A stretch of DNA of 52,296 nucleotides from Pseudomonadota bacterium (GCA_039033415.1 JBCCCR010000040.1:1-52296), one strand, 5' to 3'; counted from the first letter of the stretch, positions 25,781 through 34,947 are shown. The notes: a model not told the origin generated them from the sequence alone. Translations and numbers: made by a program.

Positions 25781-26959
25781 ATGGATATGTATATGGATCG
25801 CATACCAACCACGCATGTTGGCAGCCTGCCGCGCCCGAGCGATGTGTTCGAGCTTCTGGAGGAGAAGGAAAGGACATCCGTTGAACCTGCTGGCTTTGCA
25901 AAGCGCGTAAAGCAGGCTGTTTTCGACATTGTCGAGCAGCAGCGCGACTGCGGAATCGACTATGTGGGCGATGGCGAGGTCAGCAAATTTTCCTACACAT
26001 TTTACGTGCGACACAGGCTGCAGGGTGTGGGAACGGCAGACCAGGTGGACGCAGAGCGCCCGAAAACAGCAGCCCATCGGGACTTGTTGGATCACCCGGA
26101 GCTTCTGCAACGAATTGCGCAAAAAACCAAAGCGGTAAACTGGTATGAAATGGTGCCGCCGCCGGTTTGTATCGCACCGATAGACTATGTGGGACAGGCT
26201 GCGCTCACAGCGGATCTCAAAAACCTGTCCTTGGCGGTTTCCAAACAAGACGTCGCTGGCGCCTTCGTAAACTCCGCTTCGCCGGGTGTGCTCACAAAAT
26301 TCGTGCCCGATTGCCACTATGGCGACGAAGATGACTATCTTTCCGCTCTGGTCGACGCCATGCGAACGGAGTACCAGGCGATTCACGCGGCAGGCTTTAT
26401 GCTACAGATCGATGCTCCCGATCTGGCTTCGGCACGCCATAACCAATATCAGTCGTTAACCGACAAGGAGTTTCGTCGCATCGCCGCACGCAACATCGAG
26501 GGCATCAATGCGGCAACGGCCGGTATTCCGGCGGAATCTATCCGCATGCATGTGTGCTGGGGTAACTATGAGGGCCCGCACACGCACGATATCCCGTTCT
26601 CAGAAATTACCGATCTGGTGTTCGCAGCTCGACCTGCCGCAATTCTATTTGAGGGGGCCAATCCAAGGCATGCCCATGAATGGGAAGACCTTACCAGCGT
26701 GGAGATTCCCGAAGACAAAATTCTCATTCCCGGCGTCATTGATACGACGACAAACTTTGTTGAGCACCCGCGGCTCGTCGAACACCGGCTCATGCGTTAT
26801 GCCGATCTGGTCGGCCGCGAAAGGGTTATCGCAGGGACCGACTGCGGCTTCGCGACCTTTGCCGGGCCCGACAACGCCATCGTTCCATCCGTGGTTTGGG
26901 CCAAACTGCGGTCCCTTGCCGAAGGTGCGACAATCGCCTCCGAACGGCTTTGGCCCTAA
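25781..26959 (+). CDS. MetE-like (cobalamin-independent methionine synthase family) zinc enzyme
   Basis: This 392-residue protein matches only the C-terminal catalytic barrel of MetE and is about half the length of full MetE. I use the ATG at 25781; a TTG at 25766 and later ATGs are possible. It opens IPTTHVGSLPRP, as in this family. The zinc ligands appear conserved: His257 and Cys259 in MHVCWGN, Glu291 in ILFEGANPRH and Cys355 in GTDCGF. Relatives transfer methyl groups to thiols or act on thiol-alkyl compounds such as epoxyalkane:coenzyme M adducts. Its place between a TonB receptor and an MFS carrier argues for a catabolic, not biosynthetic, role. The substrate is unknown. Confidence 0.85.
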   Translation: MDMYMDRIPTTHVGSLPRPSDVFELLEEKERTSVEPAGFAKRVKQAVFDIVEQQRDCGIDYVGDGEVSKFSYTFYVRHRLQGVGTADQVDAERPKTAAHRDLLDHPELLQRIAQKTKAVNWYEMVPPPVCIAPIDYVGQAALTADLKNLSLAVSKQDVAGAFVNSASPGVLTKFVPDCHYGDEDDYLSALVDAMRTEYQAIHAAGFMLQIDAPDLASARHNQYQSLTDKEFRRIAARNIEGINAATAGIPAESIRMHVCWGNYEGPHTHDIPFSEITDLVFAARPAAILFEGANPRHAHEWEDLTSVEIPEDKILIPGVIDTTTNFVEHPRLVEHRLMRYADLVGRERVIAGTDCGFATFAGPDNAIVPSVVWAKLRSLAEGATIASERLWP

Positions 26960-26979
26960 CAAACGCGGTATCGCTAAAC

Positions 26980-28284
26980 ATGCGAAAAAGAACCATCGTT
27001 GTGGGGTTATGCGTTCTGGCCGCCTTCATCTGCTACATCGACCGGGTCAACATCTCGGTGGCCATCATCCCAATGCAAGAAGCATTTGGCTGGTCCGATA
27101 CGACAAAAGGCTTTGTCCTCTCCTCGTTTTTTATCGGCTACGTGCTTTTTCAAATTCCAAGTGGCTGGCTAACCAACCGATTCGGTGGTCGTATCCTGCT
27201 CGGTTGTGCAATTGTCGTGTGGTCGCTCATGACGCTTTTGACACCTCCGGCTGCCGCCTATTCGTTTACGGCCCTGATAGCGGTCCGCATTTTGATGGGT
27301 GTGGGCGAAGCGGGGGCTTTTCCCGGTGCCTATGGTTTGTTCGGTCAATGGGTGCCGCCAAAGGAACGGTCACGCGCCATCGCGGCGCTGCTCAGTGGTC
27401 TGCCCTTGGGAACGTTATTCGCGCTTGCCGCGACAGGACCAATCGTTACGGCGTTTGGTTGGCCAAGTGTGTTCTACATTTTTGGAGCCAGCGGATTTGT
27501 CTTCGCCATCGCATGGTTCGCGTTGGTGAGCGAGACACCTGATACCCATCCAACCATCAAACAGCGCGAGCGCGAGGAGATCGGCCCGATCACCAGGTCC
27601 GAGCAAGCGCCCGAGATTCCCTGGCGCCAGATTTTCTCTAACTCCGCGGTTTGGGCTCTGATTGTCAATCACTTTTGCAGTAACTGGACATTTTACGTGT
27701 TACTGGCGTGGCTGCCGAGCTACTTCAGCGACGCGCTGAACGTCAATCTGACCGCCGCGGGGCTGCTGTCCGTGGCGCCGTGGGTAACGATGTTCCTCAT
27801 GACGAACATCGCGGCGCGCATCGCCGACGGCATGATATCGCGAGGGGTGTCGGTAACCCTTGTGCGCAAGCGCATGCAGCTGACCGGTCTTCTTGGTGCC
27901 GCAATGTTCTTGCTGGCTGCGCCCACTGTCACCAGTGCTCCAGCAGCCGTGGCCATCATTTGTGGTGCCCTCGGCATGCTTGCATTCACCTGGTCTGGGT
28001 TTGCGCCGAACCATCTCGATATTGCTCCACGTTATGCCGGGTTTCTGCTCGGCGTAACCAACACCGCCGGGTCGGTCCCAGGCGTTATCGGCATTACGGT
28101 CACGGGTTTTCTACTCGAGACGACGGGGTCTTACACCGGAACATTTGTCCTGGCGGCGGCCATATGCTCAATCGGCGCGGTTGTTTGGCTGTTGTTCGGA
28201 TCGGCTGAAGAGCAAGCCTTCGCAAAATCGGAGCAACGCCCGAGAACAGATCCCCTTGGGCCTGAGCGCGCCTCTCATGGGTGA
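26980..28284 (+). CDS. MFS transporter, anion:cation symporter (ACS) type
   Basis: This 434-residue protein starts at the ATG at 26980, 20 nt after the MetE-like gene. It has twelve predicted helices. The first loop motif is GWLTNRFGGRILLG, and the N-terminus CYIDRVNISVAI is typical of ACS members that import hexuronates, phthalate-like acids and other organic anions. The second half contains GFAPNHLDIAPRYAGFLLGV, also typical. It would move an organic acid, probably the hydrolysis product or its precursor, across the inner membrane. The next gene begins at or near its stop codon, so it is inside the operon. Confidence 0.9.
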   Translation: MRKRTIVVGLCVLAAFICYIDRVNISVAIIPMQEAFGWSDTTKGFVLSSFFIGYVLFQIPSGWLTNRFGGRILLGCAIVVWSLMTLLTPPAAAYSFTALIAVRILMGVGEAGAFPGAYGLFGQWVPPKERSRAIAALLSGLPLGTLFALAATGPIVTAFGWPSVFYIFGASGFVFAIAWFALVSETPDTHPTIKQREREEIGPITRSEQAPEIPWRQIFSNSAVWALIVNHFCSNWTFYVLLAWLPSYFSDALNVNLTAAGLLSVAPWVTMFLMTNIAARIADGMISRGVSVTLVRKRMQLTGLLGAAMFLLAAPTVTSAPAAVAIICGALGMLAFTWSGFAPNHLDIAPRYAGFLLGVTNTAGSVPGVIGITVTGFLLETTGSYTGTFVLAAAICSIGAVVWLLFGSAEEQAFAKSEQRPRTDPLGPERASHG

Positions 28285-28303
28285 GGACAAAGATCAGGAT
28301 GAT

Positions 28304-29509
28304 ATGCAAGATCGGGCTCACGACCCGTTGCCCCTGACTGGGTTAAGAATACTCGACTTTGGGCATACGGTGATGGGTCCATCCTGCGGGCTTGTGCTCG
28401 CCGATCTAGGTGCCGATGTCACTCGCATAGAGCCAATAGCGGGCGATAGAACGCGCCGGCTGGGCGGTTTTGGCGCGGGCTTCTTCGCCGCATTCAATCG
28501 CAACAAATCCAGCATTGGCATCGACCTCAAAACGGCGGATGGACGTCGGGTCGCTGAGCAGCTAATACGAAACAGCGACGTGCTCATAGAGAACTTTGCA
28601 CCCAAGACGATGCAACGCCTTGGGCTCGACTGGCCCATGGCCAGACGGCTTAACCCAAAGCTTGTGTATTGCTCCATGAAGGGCTACCTCTCCGGGCCGT
28701 ATGAAGAGCTCCCCGCTCTCGATGAAGTTGTCCAAATGCAGTCGGGTCTTGCATTCATGACCGGCCCGGCGGGGCGTCCATTGCGGGCCGGCGCTTCTGT
28801 CGTTGACATTCTGGGAGGCATGTTCGGTGTCATTGCCATCCTCGCCGCACTGCGTGAGCGAGAGGCAACAGGGCTTGGCCAGTTGGTGAGGAGCTCCTTG
28901 TACGAGAGTGCCGTGTTCTTGATGTCACAGCACCTGGCAGTTAGCGCAACTTCTGCCGAACCACTTCAGCCAATGCCCGAGAAGAAGATCGCCTGGGCTG
29001 TTTACGATATCTTTCAGACGGCCGATCGGCCCGTATTTGTTGGTGTGACCAGTAACAAACACTGGGAGCGACTTCGCGAGCAATTCCGCTTTGGCGAATG
29101 GGCGCACGAAGCACAATTTTCGTCGCAGGACGGGCGTCTGGCAGCACGTGATGTTCTTATGAACCGCATCTCCTTTGCGTTTGCCAAGCTACCCGCCGAA
29201 GTCATTTTGGCAGGCTGTCGCAAGGCAAAAGTTCCTTGCGCCCCGGTCAACGCACCCGAGGATCTGGCAGAGGACGAGCATCTCGCGTGCCAAGGTGGCA
29301 TGCATTCAATCGACATTGCACCCGGGTTGTCGGCCAGGTTACCGGCACTTCCCATCGAGATGGGTCAACGTCGGCTCCCACTTCGTGCACAACCACCCCT
29401 CGTTGGCAGTGGCGCGCACAATCGATTGCGCGAAGCCGGTTTGCGCGAGACCGAAATTGATGCTCTTGCGGCAACTGGTGTCCTGACTATCGACGGGCGC
29501 GAGCAATGA
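28304..29509 (+). CDS. Class III (CaiB/BaiF) CoA-transferase
   Basis: The protein is 401 residues from the ATG at 28304, which has AGGA just upstream. An ATG at 28277, overlapping the MFS stop, is the alternative start. Family segments are in order: LRILDFGHTVMGPSCGLVLA, LGADVTRIEP, FAAFNRNKSSIGIDLKT, DVLIENFAPKTMQRLGLD and ALDEVVQMQSG. Asp140 in the last is in the position of the catalytic Asp. Such enzymes move CoA from a donor thioester to a free carboxylate. Its stop overlaps the HMG-CoA-lyase-like gene by ATGA. The pair suggests activation of an acid and then cleavage of the CoA ester. Confidence 0.9.
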   Translation: MQDRAHDPLPLTGLRILDFGHTVMGPSCGLVLADLGADVTRIEPIAGDRTRRLGGFGAGFFAAFNRNKSSIGIDLKTADGRRVAEQLIRNSDVLIENFAPKTMQRLGLDWPMARRLNPKLVYCSMKGYLSGPYEELPALDEVVQMQSGLAFMTGPAGRPLRAGASVVDILGGMFGVIAILAALREREATGLGQLVRSSLYESAVFLMSQHLAVSATSAEPLQPMPEKKIAWAVYDIFQTADRPVFVGVTSNKHWERLREQFRFGEWAHEAQFSSQDGRLAARDVLMNRISFAFAKLPAEVILAGCRKAKVPCAPVNAPEDLAEDEHLACQGGMHSIDIAPGLSARLPALPIEMGQRRLPLRAQPPLVGSGAHNRLREAGLRETEIDALAATGVLTIDGREQ

Positions 29510-30462
29510 GCGCTTCCTATCCAAGACGAGTGCTGCTCCGCGAAGTTGGCGTTAGAGAGGGCTTTCAGTTTGAGAGCAATGTCGCACCAACCCGTAAAAA
29601 GGTCGCGTTGCTCAACGCGCTGGCCGAGACCGGGTTGACGCAAATCGAAGCGGCATCATTTGTTAGTCGCACCCGCGTTCCGGGATGGTCTGATGCTGAA
29701 GCGGTTGCGAATGCCCTCAACACAAAGCCTGACGTCCACTTTTTGGCCTTTTACATGAACGACCGAGGGCTTCAAAGAGCCCGCGCAGCAAACATGCTGA
29801 CGATTCGCGGCAATCTTTATGCAACGGCTTCGCCCGACTTCCTTTACCGCAATACTGGTTGGACACCTGAGATAGAACTGGCGCGTGCCACCGCCATGGC
29901 AGCATCGCTTGCAGGTAATGGCATCAGCGTCTCGGAGCTAACCGTTATGGCGGCGTTTGGCTGTAACTATTCAGGGGAAGTAACCGCGGCGACCGTGATC
30001 GCGAAGATAGATCAACTACTGGCAGTTTGCCATGACCAGGGACACGGCGACAATCAAGTCTTCTGTCTCGCTGACACCATGGCTTGGGCGACACCTGCAA
30101 GCATGCGGCAAGTTATTGGCGCCGTTCGTGAGCGTTGGCCAACCCACAGAATCGCGCTGCACTTGCATGATACGCGAGGGCTCGCTATCGCCAATGCCAT
30201 GGTGGGGCTGCAGATGGGAGTTGATTGTTTTGATGCTGCGGTGGCTGGCTTGGGCGGATGCCCGTTCGCGGGTCACAAGGGCGCTGCGGGAAACATGTGT
30301 ACAGAAGATTTTGCATTCCTCTGCGAAGAGTTGGGTGTGGACACCGGCATCGATGTTGACCAGCTAGGGGCCGTTGGGCGTATGGCTGAAGAGATTGTCG
30401 GCCATGCGTTACCGGGGCGCGTAAAGCACGGCCAGAGCTTATCAAGCTATCGAAATGGCTGA
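29506..30462 (+). CDS. HMG-CoA-lyase-like aldolase (DRE-TIM family)
   Basis: This 318-residue protein has the HMG-CoA lyase layout. The signature AGLGGCPFAGHKGAAGN holds the catalytic Cys252 and metal ligand Asn263. Metal His219 and His221 lie in LHLHDTRG, and Arg17 is in place. The Asp of the usual RDGLQ motif is Glu18 (REGFQ), which may change metal binding or mark a paralogue with another substrate. Enzymes of this type cleave 3-hydroxy-acyl-CoA esters with a branched C3 to acetyl-CoA or similar and an oxo product. The start overlaps the CoA-transferase stop (ATGA), and its own end overlaps the next small gene by 8 nt. Confidence 0.88.
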   Translation: MSASYPRRVLLREVGVREGFQFESNVAPTRKKVALLNALAETGLTQIEAASFVSRTRVPGWSDAEAVANALNTKPDVHFLAFYMNDRGLQRARAANMLTIRGNLYATASPDFLYRNTGWTPEIELARATAMAASLAGNGISVSELTVMAAFGCNYSGEVTAATVIAKIDQLLAVCHDQGHGDNQVFCLADTMAWATPASMRQVIGAVRERWPTHRIALHLHDTRGLAIANAMVGLQMGVDCFDAAVAGLGGCPFAGHKGAAGNMCTEDFAFLCEELGVDTGIDVDQLGAVGRMAEEIVGHALPGRVKHGQSLSSYRNG

Positions 30463-30751
30463 GGGTTTGAACGATGTGTATGTCGATAGATCAGCCGAGG
30501 TATCGGTGTGTCGGCGATTTGCGTTCCACTTTGTGTTGGATGCCGAGCCCTCGACGTTGGCCAAGTTATTCGGATTGGTGTGCAGTTATGCTTTCGTACC
30601 CGTCGAGGTATCGGTCAAACAACGTCCGGGCGGGAAGTTAGTGGTTGATATGGACGTGCTGGAACTCGACACCAAGCGTGCGGACCTGTTCAACAGGAAA
30701 GTTAACCAATTGGTTGAGACGATAAGCGCATCCTTCAGCGCATTGAGATGA
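30455..30751 (+). CDS. Small ACT-like domain protein
   Basis: This 98-residue protein overlaps the lyase-like gene by 8 nt and is the last gene of the operon. The core RFAFHFVLDAEPSTLAKLFGLV, VEVSVKQRPGGKLVVDMDVL, then a C-terminal helix, has the beta-alpha-beta-beta-alpha-beta order of ACT domains, including the L-x-K-L-F helix start. ACT domains bind small ligands and control enzymes. It may regulate one of the operon's enzymes or pair with an unknown partner. The fold call is by pattern only; no close family is recognised. Confidence 0.6.
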   Translation: MAEGLNDVYVDRSAEVSVCRRFAFHFVLDAEPSTLAKLFGLVCSYAFVPVEVSVKQRPGGKLVVDMDVLELDTKRADLFNRKVNQLVETISASFSALR

Positions 30752-30878
30752 GCCCGATCGGCCCTCGATTCTCGTTGACAGCGCCTGCAGCGGGTGCTGT
30801 TCAGCTTCCCGCCGACGAACGTGGAGCGCTGGTTAAGCAGTAGTAAGATGTGTCGGTACAAAGATAGGATTTGACCCA

Positions 30879-32477
30879 ATGGCGGCATTGACCCGGCGAA
30901 AAGCGATCACGACGGCAGCGGCATTGGCTACTGCGGCCTGTACGTCCTCACCCACGAGCAAGCCATCTCACCGCAAGACATATGACGTGATTGTGGTCGG
31001 GGGCGGCTCAGCCGGCTCGGTGGTGGCCAGTCGGCTCAGCGAAGATCCCAATCGCAAAGTGCTGCTGTTGGAGGCCGGCGGCGAGGCCTCCCATGAGCTG
31101 CTGGACAATCCGCTCCGGTGGTTTGGGATGCTGGGATCAGAGCTCGTTTATCCGGACATGACCCTGCCACAGCAGGGCCTTGGAGCCAAAGAGTTGTTTG
31201 CCGGGCACGGCAAAGTGATTGGCGGGTCCAGCACCATCAACGCCATGATCCATCACCGCCCCACACCGCAAGACATTGACGACTGGGGTCTGGACGGCTG
31301 GGGCTGGCGTAATCTTGAGCCCATGCTACGCCGCTCAGAAACCTGGCTTGGCCCCTCGTCAGCGTTGCGTGGCAAAGCAGGCCCTATTGGCGTGATGCCG
31401 CTGCCTGATCCGCCGCGGCTGGCCGATGCCGTTATGGAGGCCGCCGAACGCCACGGCCTTGGCGCGTCTGAAGATATCAACGGTAGGTTGCAGGTGGGTG
31501 CCGTCGTCAATCAATTGGCCTGGGCTGATGGTTTTCGGCAGCACACCGGTCGCGCCTATCTGGAAAAGGCGCGTGGGCGCAACAACCTGACGGTGGTGAC
31601 GGGCGCCCAGGTCACCTCCCTGCTACTGGAAGGTGACCGTTGTGGCGGTGTTGCATTCAATCATCAGGAGACCCCACAGCGCGTGGAAAGCGCTAGGGTG
31701 GTGCTCTGTGCCGGGGCGCTGAGAACACCTCAGCTGTTGATGTTGTCCGGCATAGGACCAGCGGAAATATTGCGCAGACAGGGTATTGGCGTAAGGGTCG
31801 ATAGCCCGGCCGTAGGCGCGAACCTGCATGACCACCTGTTGGTGTCCGGCAACAGTTTTGCCACCGAGGCACCCATTGAGCGATCGGAGGTCCATGGCTC
31901 CGTAGCGGTGGTTTACGGCCGATCTGCACAGTCACGTTTTGACCGGGACCTGATGATGAACGTGTCCACGAGCGCCAACGTGATCCCTCCCCTGGAAGGG
32001 GCAACCAACGGTTTCAAAACCTCCTTCAGCTTCACCAAACCACGAAGCCGGGGGCAACTGTCCCTGGCCAGCGCCGACCCGGCGGCCCAGCCGCTGATCG
32101 ACGTGAATTACCTGGGCCATCCGGACGATTTCGCCGGGATGACGGCTGCGCTGTCCCTCAGCCGCACATTGCTTTCCGACCCCGCGCTGGCCAGCTTGGG
32201 TGGACGGGAGCTTAACCAGCGATACTTCCGCGACCGTCACAACCCCGCTCCTGGGCTGCGTCAGTTCTTCAGCGACGGTGCAACTCCGTTCGGACACTAC
32301 TGCGGTACCTGCCGCATGGGGCTGGACCGTGACGCCCCGGTGAATCTGAACCTCAACGTTCGCGGGGTGGTCGGACTGGACGTAATCGACGCGTCGGTGA
32401 TTCCAACCATCCCCTCATGCCCTACCAATCCTCTGGTGGTAGCGATGGCGGAAAAGTACGCGGAGCGTTACGGCTAA
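30879..32477 (+). CDS. GMC-family FAD oxidoreductase, probable lipoprotein
   Basis: This 532-residue protein has AGGA about 10 nt before the ATG. The N-terminus TRRKAITTAAALATAAC combines a twin-Arg-like start with a lipobox ending at Cys21, suggesting export after folding with FAD, and anchoring in the envelope. FAD-binding GGGSAGSVVASRLSE begins at 41. The second GMC motif is CAGALRTPQLLMLSGIGP. The C-terminal active site HYCGTCRMG and PSCPTNPLVVAMAEKYAE are normal. GMC enzymes oxidise alcohols or sugars such as choline and alkanols. A 127-bp gap separates it from the upstream operon, so it may have its own promoter. Confidence 0.88.
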   Translation: MAALTRRKAITTAAALATAACTSSPTSKPSHRKTYDVIVVGGGSAGSVVASRLSEDPNRKVLLLEAGGEASHELLDNPLRWFGMLGSELVYPDMTLPQQGLGAKELFAGHGKVIGGSSTINAMIHHRPTPQDIDDWGLDGWGWRNLEPMLRRSETWLGPSSALRGKAGPIGVMPLPDPPRLADAVMEAAERHGLGASEDINGRLQVGAVVNQLAWADGFRQHTGRAYLEKARGRNNLTVVTGAQVTSLLLEGDRCGGVAFNHQETPQRVESARVVLCAGALRTPQLLMLSGIGPAEILRRQGIGVRVDSPAVGANLHDHLLVSGNSFATEAPIERSEVHGSVAVVYGRSAQSRFDRDLMMNVSTSANVIPPLEGATNGFKTSFSFTKPRSRGQLSLASADPAAQPLIDVNYLGHPDDFAGMTAALSLSRTLLSDPALASLGGRELNQRYFRDRHNPAPGLRQFFSDGATPFGHYCGTCRMGLDRDAPVNLNLNVRGVVGLDVIDASVIPTIPSCPTNPLVVAMAEKYAERYG

Positions 32478-32735
32478 GCGAGATAGTGTTGGACCAGAAG
32501 CAGGTGGCGTCTAACCGCAATCAAACCGACAATATCGCGTCACTTTGTATGAACCATTTCGACCTCTTTAAAATAAACCGTGACGCCGCAATTGATGCGC
32601 GAGATTTGGGCTGGCTGGTCGTTCGCTGTGGTGAGTGCGGGTCGCTGGATCGGGAGCCAAAGCCTAGCGCCGCTCGGTTTGAATCCTAATCCAGCGAGAC
32701 GCGCCACAACGGTGGGCGACCCGCCGGCGAGGCCG

Positions 32736-34445
32736 TTAGTCATCATCGCAACAAACGTCTTCGTATCGCTTACCGGTCGACATCTTACCGATTCCCGCAT
32801 TGAACACATTTAGCGGATCGAGTTCGCGATAGTGCGCCTGCAAAGGCCCAGCGGCCTCGTAGTCATGGCCAACATTGTGCTCGGCTGGGTAAATCGCGCC
32901 ACGTGCGTTGATGAAATCAAGTAAACGGCATTTTAAATCTTCCAGATTCACGCCTTTGCGCACCAAATAGTCTTGATGAAAGACGTGGCATAGAAAATGC
33001 CCGTAGTAATAGGCCCCGATCAAATCTCGACCGATGCTGTCGGGAAGCTGTTCAAACCAGCGTTTGTCGTTTCTCTTCAAGGCGATGTCGAGTGCAATAA
33101 CGCCTTCGACATCACGAGCGTTTAAGGTCGCATAGCGAACGGCCGCAGCGGCCGCCGCGTATCTGACCAAAGCCATACGCTTAGCTTCGCCGTCATTACA
33201 ATGATAGACACCCAACTTGCTGGCTTCGGCGTGTACCCCCAACTGGGGTTGCCGCATGGCCTCGTCAGTGGACTCCGTGACGATCAGAAAATGCTCGTAC
33301 TGCTCCAGCCAGCGCCGCAGTTTTTTCGGAACAGGGTTCGGCGTAAATTGTCCTAGTGTTTGCAACAAACGGTCGGTGACCGCGCCAGCCCGCAGGCCAA
33401 GGCTTTCACAGATAGCGTCGGCTTTGCGTTTCAGGTCGAAGAAGGCCGGCAGACGCGCGGTGCCAAGCCACTGGATCAGTCGAACGGTATCGCGCCCATA
33501 GTTAACGCCAAGCTTCAGAGTATCCCTATGCATGTACTCAGCGCTAATGGGTAAGGGAGACGGACTGGTAAGAACGTCACGCCGCCAGCTGGCAAAAGCG
33601 GCCGGGCTCGTGGTGCCAACGACATAAACGGTTTGTCGTGCAAGTTCCGGGAAGGTGTCGACCCGAACCGCGAACACGGCGATTTTTCCCGCGCTGCCAC
33701 TCGCTTCGTACAACCGGCTGGGGTCCGCGTTATGCCTGGCCGGGGTGTCCTGATCGATCCGCCTGACTATGGTCTCATAATCGCTCGCCGATCCATTGCG
33801 GTCGCTGGCGGTGACTCGATCGAAATCGAAGTCTCCAGAATCCAGTTTGCTCAGAATCTCTTCCGGGGTCTTGCCGAGGTCGATGTCGAGATGGTTAACA
33901 AGTTCTAACTCGCCTGCCTCGTTGAGACGAGCAAAAAGCGATAACTCGGTGTAGGCCGGCCCCCGATGCACAAGCGCCCCGCCGGAGTTATTGCAGATTC
34001 CGCCAATGACCGATGCCCCGAAACACGATGACCCGATCACGGAATGCGGCGATCGGCCCAGCTTCTGCAGATCACGCTCAACGTCAAACAAAGTTGCGCC
34101 GGGCAAGGCCAGCACCTGTTGAGCAGCTCTGAGGTATCGGATCTGATTCAAGCGTCGGGTATTGATGATGACCGAACGCCGATTGGGCAGCTCAATGGGA
34201 GTCGATCCGCCGGTCAGGCCAGTATTGGCCGCCTGCATGACCAGCACACAGTCGGCACCGATGCACACCTTCAGAATCCGCCAAAGCTCGAGGAGTGACC
34301 CAGGCCGCACGACGCCAATCGCCGGCCCACCGCCGCCTCTGTAAGCGCGGCGATACGCAAACGTCTTTCGATTTCCTACCAGAACATGTTTCCTGCCAAC
34401 GACGGCCCGCAAGGCAGAGATGACAGACGAATCACGTTGCGGCAT
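32736..34445 (-). CDS. dld: Quinone-dependent D-lactate dehydrogenase
   Basis: This 569-residue protein is close in length to E. coli Dld (571). The FAD domain shows VVRPGSLLELWRILKVC, the flavin-binding QAANTGLTGGSTP, and SSCFGASVIGGICNNSGGAL. The C-terminal part is the membrane-binding and cap region of Dld, not the shorter GlcD form: HRDTLKLGVNYGRDTVRLIQWLG, HAEASKLGVYHCNDGEA and HNVGHDYEAAGPLQAHYRELDP. It oxidises D-lactate to pyruvate and passes electrons to quinone at the inner membrane. It is convergent with the GMC gene and followed on the same strand (upstream) by the RHH and DJ-1 genes. Confidence 0.92.
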   Translation of the reverse strand: MPQRDSSVISALRAVVGRKHVLVGNRKTFAYRRAYRGGGGPAIGVVRPGSLLELWRILKVCIGADCVLVMQAANTGLTGGSTPIELPNRRSVIINTRRLNQIRYLRAAQQVLALPGATLFDVERDLQKLGRSPHSVIGSSCFGASVIGGICNNSGGALVHRGPAYTELSLFARLNEAGELELVNHLDIDLGKTPEEILSKLDSGDFDFDRVTASDRNGSASDYETIVRRIDQDTPARHNADPSRLYEASGSAGKIAVFAVRVDTFPELARQTVYVVGTTSPAAFASWRRDVLTSPSPLPISAEYMHRDTLKLGVNYGRDTVRLIQWLGTARLPAFFDLKRKADAICESLGLRAGAVTDRLLQTLGQFTPNPVPKKLRRWLEQYEHFLIVTESTDEAMRQPQLGVHAEASKLGVYHCNDGEAKRMALVRYAAAAAAVRYATLNARDVEGVIALDIALKRNDKRWFEQLPDSIGRDLIGAYYYGHFLCHVFHQDYLVRKGVNLEDLKCRLLDFINARGAIYPAEHNVGHDYEAAGPLQAHYRELDPLNVFNAGIGKMSTGKRYEDVCCDDD

Positions 34446-34465
34446 GAGTGCGGTGTCGGTCTCTC

Positions 34466-34867
34466 TTAGTTGACCGTGTCGCTGGACTGTCGGCGCAGGG
34501 CGATCACTCCGAAGCGCTTCGCGGAGTCCTTTGCTTCGACTTCAAGCACCTGGCCAGCATCGATCTCGGACAATGGTGCATGCACATCGCGCTGCAATCG
34601 GCCGTCCGCGACGAGCGACAGATAACGCGAGCAACAGACTCGGAGAAAAGAGGTAAAATTGCCAAGATCGTGCTCAGCATCGATTGCCTCCAAGTAGAGC
34701 CTTGTGATGAGCTGAGCAACGGATAGATTGTCACGGTCGGCTATTTCTTCGAGCGTCATCCAGAAGAAGGCTTCCAGGCGAATCGACGTCACTACCCCAT
34801 CGATCCGAATCGAGCGTGTAGACGACCGCCACAGTTTGGCATCGGCCTGGATGAAGAGCTTGCACAT
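34466..34867 (-). CDS. Ribbon-helix-helix domain protein (RHH_4 type)
   Basis: I start this 133-residue protein at the ATG at 34867, because relatives begin MC-x-LFI. The open frame extends to 34999 with no better ribosome site. The family pattern is clear: MCKLFIQADAKLW, TRSIRIDGVVTSIRLEAFFW, MTLEEIADRDNLSVAQLITR, NFTSFLRVCCSRYL. The beta-strand SIRIDGVVTSIRLE and two helices form the RHH DNA-binding unit. The role is probably as a small transcriptional regulator. It lies 80 nt after the DJ-1 gene and 20 nt before dld on the same strand, so the three may be one operon. Confidence 0.82.
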   Translation of the reverse strand: MCKLFIQADAKLWRSSTRSIRIDGVVTSIRLEAFFWMTLEEIADRDNLSVAQLITRLYLEAIDAEHDLGNFTSFLRVCCSRYLSLVADGRLQRDVHAPLSEIDAGQVLEVEAKDSAKRFGVIALRRQSSDTVN

Positions 34868-34947
34868 GCTTAGATACCTGTTGTTCAGAAACCGCCGCCG
34901 GCTGGCCTGCGGATGCATGGATGAAACGCCCAACGCGCCACGATGAA

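Noticed and set aside
25745-26386. Reverse ORF of 213 codons opposite the MetE-like gene
   Set aside because: The forward protein has conserved zinc ligands; the reverse frame shows no recognisable motif.
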